Positions 35,265 through 38,418 of a DNA stretch of 38,418 nucleotides are shown piece by piece. The notes under the pieces are model-generated. The model was not told the origin of the DNA and did not search any database. It was given only the letters and a program-made list of their open reading frames with translations. Every line of letters starts with the position of its first letter. The stretch's first letter is position 1. The stretch comes from CAZEQK01 sp964514395 (GTDB lineage: Bacteria > Bacillota > Bacilli > Tepidibacillales > Tepidibacillaceae). The stretch covers positions 1-38,418 of the forward strand of contig CAZEQK010000033.1 of assembly GCA_964514395.1 (NCBI GenBank), read 5' to 3'. A program made the position numbers and the translations under genes.

Positions 35265-36488
35265 TCATCTTTTTTTCCAATATGGTTCAGATTGATTTAT
35301 TGAACTTGCCTTAAAATTATAAATCGGTTTAATAATTTTATTAATTTTAACGGTACCTGTAATTTTTTCTAATATTTCACTCATCGACTTATATGCAAAG
35401 GGAGATTCATCAATAGTTGAAGAATTTACACTTGTAGTATAGATACCTTCCATTGATTTCTTAAAATCTTCTAGGTTGATCACTTCTTTTGCTTTAGATC
35501 GACTCATTAGTCTACCTGCACCATGTGGAGCAGAATAATTCCAATCCGAATTTCCTAGACCTGTAGCAATAATACTTCCGTCTCTCATATTTATTGGAAT
35601 TAACACACGCTCCTTTTTTTGTGCACTAATTGCTCCTTTACGTAGAATCATGTGTTCTAAATCAATATAGTTATGAATAGTAGTAAATTGTTCTTCTATA
35701 GTCAAGTCCATAGCTTTAATAATTTCATCGACCATGGCTTTCCTGTTATAGATTGCGAATTGCTGTGTAATCCGCATATCGTGAATATAATCTTCAAAGC
35801 CTTGACCTTCAAGATAAGCTAAATCTTTTTTTATTTTTGGTTTCTGTAATTTTTTTAATGCAGACGAAATTTCTTTTTCTTTTCCTTGAGCTTTCAATTC
35901 AGCAATGATTTCATGACGTTTATCATTCATACTTGTTATTTCTTGATAAGCTTTGTCTTGATAATATTCTGCAACTTGTTTTCCTAGATTGCGACTACCC
36001 GAATGAATGACAATATAAATATTATCTTGATCGTCGATATTTGCCTCAATGAAGTGATTTCCCCCACCTAATGTTCCGATTGATAGATTAGCCCTATTAA
36101 TATTTAATTTACCTTTACTCCTTAATCGATTAAGATTGATAAATTTAGTGTATAGATGTTCTTTTGTTCTTGTTTCAAATCCTGCTGGTATAACTTCGTT
36201 TATGATTTTATCTAGTTTCACTGGATCAATCTCTTTTTCTTTTATTTTAATTGTCTCCATCCCACAGCCTATATCTACTCCAACTAGATTTGGAACTACT
36301 TTATCTTTAATCGTCATTGTAGTACCAATTACACAACCTGCACCAGCATGTGTATCAGGCATGATTCTTATTTTGCTATTTTGTATAAAGGATTGATTTA
36401 AGACTTCTATTACTTGTGATTGTGCCATACCTTCCATATTATTAGTAAAAATTTTTGCTTTTCCATATTTACCATTTAGTTCAAACAC
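35265..36488 (-). CDS. rtcB: RtcB-family RNA ligase
   Basis: 407 residues. Metal and active-site motifs are intact: MPDTHAGAG (43-51), GVDIGCGM with Asp72 and Cys75, GGGNHFIE with His145, HSGSRNLG with His162, HNYID with His272, and the His that becomes guanylylated, His322 in APHGAGRLMSR. RtcB joins a 2',3'-cyclic phosphate or 3'-phosphate RNA end to a 5'-OH end, using GTP and Mn2+. The usual roles are tRNA or rRNA break repair. The start is GTG, with AAAGGAG eight bases upstream. No archease, RtcR or RNA-cleaving toxin gene is adjacent in this window, so its substrate is open. Confidence 0.93.
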   Translation of the reverse strand: MFELNGKYGKAKIFTNNMEGMAQSQVIEVLNQSFIQNSKIRIMPDTHAGAGCVIGTTMTIKDKVVPNLVGVDIGCGMETIKIKEKEIDPVKLDKIINEVIPAGFETRTKEHLYTKFINLNRLRSKGKLNINRANLSIGTLGGGNHFIEANIDDQDNIYIVIHSGSRNLGKQVAEYYQDKAYQEITSMNDKRHEIIAELKAQGKEKEISSALKKLQKPKIKKDLAYLEGQGFEDYIHDMRITQQFAIYNRKAMVDEIIKAMDLTIEEQFTTIHNYIDLEHMILRKGAISAQKKERVLIPINMRDGSIIATGLGNSDWNYSAPHGAGRLMSRSKAKEVINLEDFKKSMEGIYTTSVNSSTIDESPFAYKSMSEILEKITGTVKINKIIKPIYNFKASSINQSEPYWKKR

Positions 36489-36627
36489 CTATGTCACTCC
36501 TTTGTTAAGTATCTAGATAATAGTTCTACTTAAATAAATGATTACCTTTAATTGGTATAAAAAAATGTGCCTAATAAAATCATCTTCTTAACCATACTTA
36601 GCATTTTTTATATAATAACTTTCCTAA

Positions 36628-36668
36628 CTAATACAAAAAACTGCCCTTTGGACAGTTTTTTGTATTAG
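36628..36668. terminator. Strong 16-bp terminator hairpin
   Basis: The arms at 36628-36643 and 36653-36668 are perfectly complementary, with T6 inside the stem (AAAAAACTG/CAGTTTTTT). On the minus strand it follows the broken small gene at 36714. Confidence 0.85.
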
Positions 36669-36713
36669 CTATATTTCTAGTTATCTCTTCATTTGATGAT
36701 TACATTCGCTATT

Positions 36714-36893
36714 TCACCAGCTCAAATACCTTTTGTATTGCTTTATCACCTCTAAATGATCGCTCTTTTGTGGATCTATCTTTATATCTGGTTCTGTTTT
36801 AAATTCATCATTGCAGGTTCCTTTCATATGGAAGAAGTATGAGCATATAAGAGCATCTTACAGGGATTCTATATCTCCCTTTATTAAGTTCAT
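36714..36893 (-). pseudogene. Small gene interrupted by an early TAA
   Basis: An ATG at 36893 begins MNLIKGDIESL, then TAA at 36860-36858. The same frame continues without a shift as DALICSYFFHMKGTCNDEF and onward to TGA at 36714, about 58 residues in all, with natural-looking composition. One substitution (CAA to TAA is the simplest) would restore it. The ribosome binding site is not convincing. Family unknown. A terminator stands 46 bases downstream, as expected for a once-working gene. Confidence 0.55.
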
Positions 36894-37010
36894 GGTAAAA
36901 TATATCTGGCTATGTTAGGACATTTAAGACTGATTATCGCTGTTTTCTTTTATCATCCATAAAAGATATACTTAATCACAGATAAAACAAAGGAGTGATT
37001 AAGCCTAGAC

Positions 37011-37172
37011 ATGGCAATACAAAACGTATTAGAAAGAAAAAACCGAATTTTAAAGAAAGATTTTATGAAATTAGCAATGAAAAAAAATAGTGTTGGTTTA
37101 TCGAAGCAAGAAAATAGGTTAATGCACCATTTTATAAAAGAGTATCATCAAAACTCATATGAATTAAAATAA
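37011..37172 (+). CDS. Small basic protein (53 residues)
   Basis: The frame starts MAIQNVLERKNRILKKDF and ends YHQNSYELK. It is basic and probably all-helical. AAAGGAGTG precedes it but at 13 bases, longer than ideal. A 25-bp terminator stem begins eight bases after the stop, which supports a real transcript. Its size, charge and helical look recall the Fur-regulated FbpA-type small proteins of Bacillus, but I see no convincing Fur box, so the comparison is loose. Confidence 0.5.
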   Translation: MAIQNVLERKNRILKKDFMKLAMKKNSVGLSKQENRLMHHFIKEYHQNSYELK

Positions 37173-37179
37173 GGAACCT

Positions 37180-37235
37180 TTTAAATAGGAATAAAAAAAT
37201 CCCCTAATAAGGGGATTTTTTTATTCCTATTTAAA
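37180..37235. terminator. 25-bp perfect bidirectional terminator
   Basis: The arms 37180-37204 and 37211-37235 are exact reverse complements around a TAATAA loop, with GC pairs at the tip and long A and T tracts on both strands. It serves both the plus-strand small gene (stop 37172) and the minus-strand hydrolase (stop 37238). Confidence 0.95.
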
Positions 37236-37237
37236 TA

Positions 37238-38179
37238 TTACGTTGCTTTTAGTTTTGTTCGTAAGGTTTCTCCAAGTTTTAATATGGATAATCTTTTGGA
37301 GTCAAGCCTATTATCTATCCATGCTTTCTCCAAACGGAGCAAAGCTTCAGGCCCTGTATCATCAGCTAAATGAAAGGTACCATAATGCATTGGAATAAAA
37401 TGTGCTGCGCCCAATTCGAGAAATGCATTTACAGCATCCTCTGGATTGATATGAGAGACTTCCATAAACCATTCAGGTTCATATGCTCCTATCGGCATTA
37501 GCACATAATTAATCTCATATTTGCTACCAATCTCTTTAAAGCCATCAAAGTAACCAGTATCCCCAACAAAATAAATAGTTTTGATATTATCAAATCCTTT
37601 GATGACCCAACCACCCCAATGAGAGGTATTCATATCGAATAATCCTCTTCGTGTCCAATGTCTTGCTGGAACAAAAATAAATTCTAATGCTTTATAAGAG
37701 AAAGTATCCCACCAATTAAATTCTTCAGTATGATAAAAGCCCTTTTTATTAAATAGGCGCTTCAAACCCATCGGAACTAAAAAAAACGGATCTCCTTTTA
37801 ATCCTCTTAAGGAGGGGAAATCTAAATGATCATAATGGCCATGAGAGATAACAACAACTTGTATAGGTGGTAGTTCGTTTAAATCAATTCCAGGTGCTGT
37901 CAGCCTTGGTTGAAACCCCATGCGTTTTGCAAAAACGGGATCAGTTAGTATATTAATCCCATTTATTTGTATGAGAAAGGATGAGTGACCAATCCACGTT
38001 ATCGTAGATTCATTAAGATTCGTTTTTAGAAAATCGACTTCCTTTAAATCTGTGTGAGATATGATATCAGCAAGGTTTTTTGTTTTTTGCTTTCGTTCCT
38101 TTCTCCATCTCATCATATCTTTAAATGTCTTATCATGTGCAATCCCATCTAAATTCTTATATTTTTTTCGCTTAAACAT
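37238..38179 (-). CDS. MBL-fold metal-dependent hydrolase, NAPE-PLD/UlaG-like
   Basis: 313 residues. The zinc site is complete: HGHYDH (His113, His115, Asp117, His118), His174 in PARHW, Asp207 in GDTGY and the late His in MHYGTF. ITWIGHSSFLI and ILTDPVFA are typical of the NAPE-PLD/UlaG-like branch, and ARHWTRRGLFD plus the Trp-rich WGGWVIKG are seen in NAPE-PLD-like proteins. It is a cytoplasmic hydrolase, probably of phosphodiester or lactone bonds; the substrate is unknown. A GGGAG site lies eight bases before the ATG. The gene follows directly on a broken lipoprotein, whose tail supplies the ribosome binding site region. Confidence 0.9.
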   Translation of the reverse strand: MFKRKKYKNLDGIAHDKTFKDMMRWRKERKQKTKNLADIISHTDLKEVDFLKTNLNESTITWIGHSSFLIQINGINILTDPVFAKRMGFQPRLTAPGIDLNELPPIQVVVISHGHYDHLDFPSLRGLKGDPFFLVPMGLKRLFNKKGFYHTEEFNWWDTFSYKALEFIFVPARHWTRRGLFDMNTSHWGGWVIKGFDNIKTIYFVGDTGYFDGFKEIGSKYEINYVLMPIGAYEPEWFMEVSHINPEDAVNAFLELGAAHFIPMHYGTFHLADDTGPEALLRLEKAWIDNRLDSKRLSILKLGETLRTKLKAT

Positions 38180-38183
38180 CTTC

Positions 38184-38353
38184 CTATCTCCCTATGTTAT
38201 CATTATCTGTTTTAGTTGCCATTAGAGGAATATTCTGTGTTTGATTGTTAGCATTGGTTTGCTAATTACAACCACTTAATAATAAACTGAGTATTAAAAT
38301 CGATCCAATCATTGTTATTTTAGCTTTCGATATAACCAAATATTCGATTTCAT
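38184..38353 (-). pseudogene. Broken lipoprotein remnant
   Basis: An ATG at 38353, with GAGGG nine bases upstream, opens MKSNIWLYRKLK and then stops. After a shift at the A-tract a lipoprotein signal continues (TMIGSILILSLLLSGCN), with lipobox LLLSGC, and ends at TAG (38264-38262). The same frame continues (QTNANNQTQNIPLMATKTD) to a stop at 38184, just before the hydrolase start. The Asn/Gln-rich region after the Cys is like the YhcN/YlaJ sporulation lipoproteins, but the body of such a protein is missing. Confidence 0.55.
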
Positions 38354-38418
38354 AAGCTGTATCCCTCGTATAATAAGATTTGCAAGGAAATTTTATAGTT
38401 ATTTTTAAGGAGAATAGC

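Noticed and set aside
36489..37010. Fur box upstream of the small basic gene
   Set aside because: TGATTATC-like half sites near 36930 lack a matching partner at the right spacing.
13685..38353. Stop-codon reassignment as explanation of the in-frame stops
   Set aside because: All three stop codons occur as interruptions and all three also end intact genes normally in the same window; frameshifts accompany several of them, so gene decay fits better.
1..38418. CRISPR arrays and tRNA genes
   Set aside because: No regularly spaced identical repeats with unique spacers and no T-loop GGTTCRANTCC with a cloverleaf were found.

Overview
The window is AT-rich DNA with strong AGGAGG-type ribosome binding sites, frequent TTG/GTG starts, many Rho-independent terminators, lipoproteins with classical lipoboxes, a CIRCE operator and a HelD-type helicase. 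All of this points to a Bacillaceae-like member of the Firmicutes; I cannot name the species. Almost every gene lies on the minus strand. No rRNA, tRNA or CRISPR array was found.

Layout. 1-1.35 kb has no intact gene: a GC-richer, hairpin-rich block, an 18-bp inverted repeat followed by a terminator, and copy A of a ~230-bp repeat that carries three 18-bp units on an exact 21-bp period. 1.35-5.45 kb is a secretion operon (NlpC/P60-like propeller protein, subtilase without a propeptide, lipoprotein). 6.28-7.32 kb is a divergent cluster of three small Cys-rich proteins sharing one module. Copy B of the repeat follows at 7.6-7.8 kb, so the two direct copies bracket the block. 8.1-9.5 kb holds a methyltransferase and a small membrane protein. 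9.57-12.15 kb is a tightly overlapping three-gene operon: membrane protein, TPR membrane protein, and a TPR-AAA ATPase of Vps4/CDC48 type. 12.4-15.0 kb has two orphan genes and a B12/radical-SAM gene cut by an in-frame stop. 15.3-17.7 kb encodes a 795-residue protein with two isoprenoid-synthase-like halves. 18.0-25.7 kb is a decaying surface-protein island around an intact SF1 helicase with a C-terminal nuclease-like domain. 26-31 kb is ordinary: aminotransferase, MscS channel, DUF302 protein and htpG with a textbook promoter and CIRCE. 31.6-38.4 kb has a broken NAD(P)-binding protein, an orphan gene, helD, rtcB, a small gene pair (one broken), an MBL-fold hydrolase and a broken lipoprotein.

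Most unusual points: the AAA/TPR/membrane operon, the double-domain prenyltransferase, the helicase-nuclease in a field of pseudogenes, the Cys-rich cluster between iteron-bearing repeats, and at least seven genes broken by in-frame stops or one-base shifts, several of which can be read through in the same frame.
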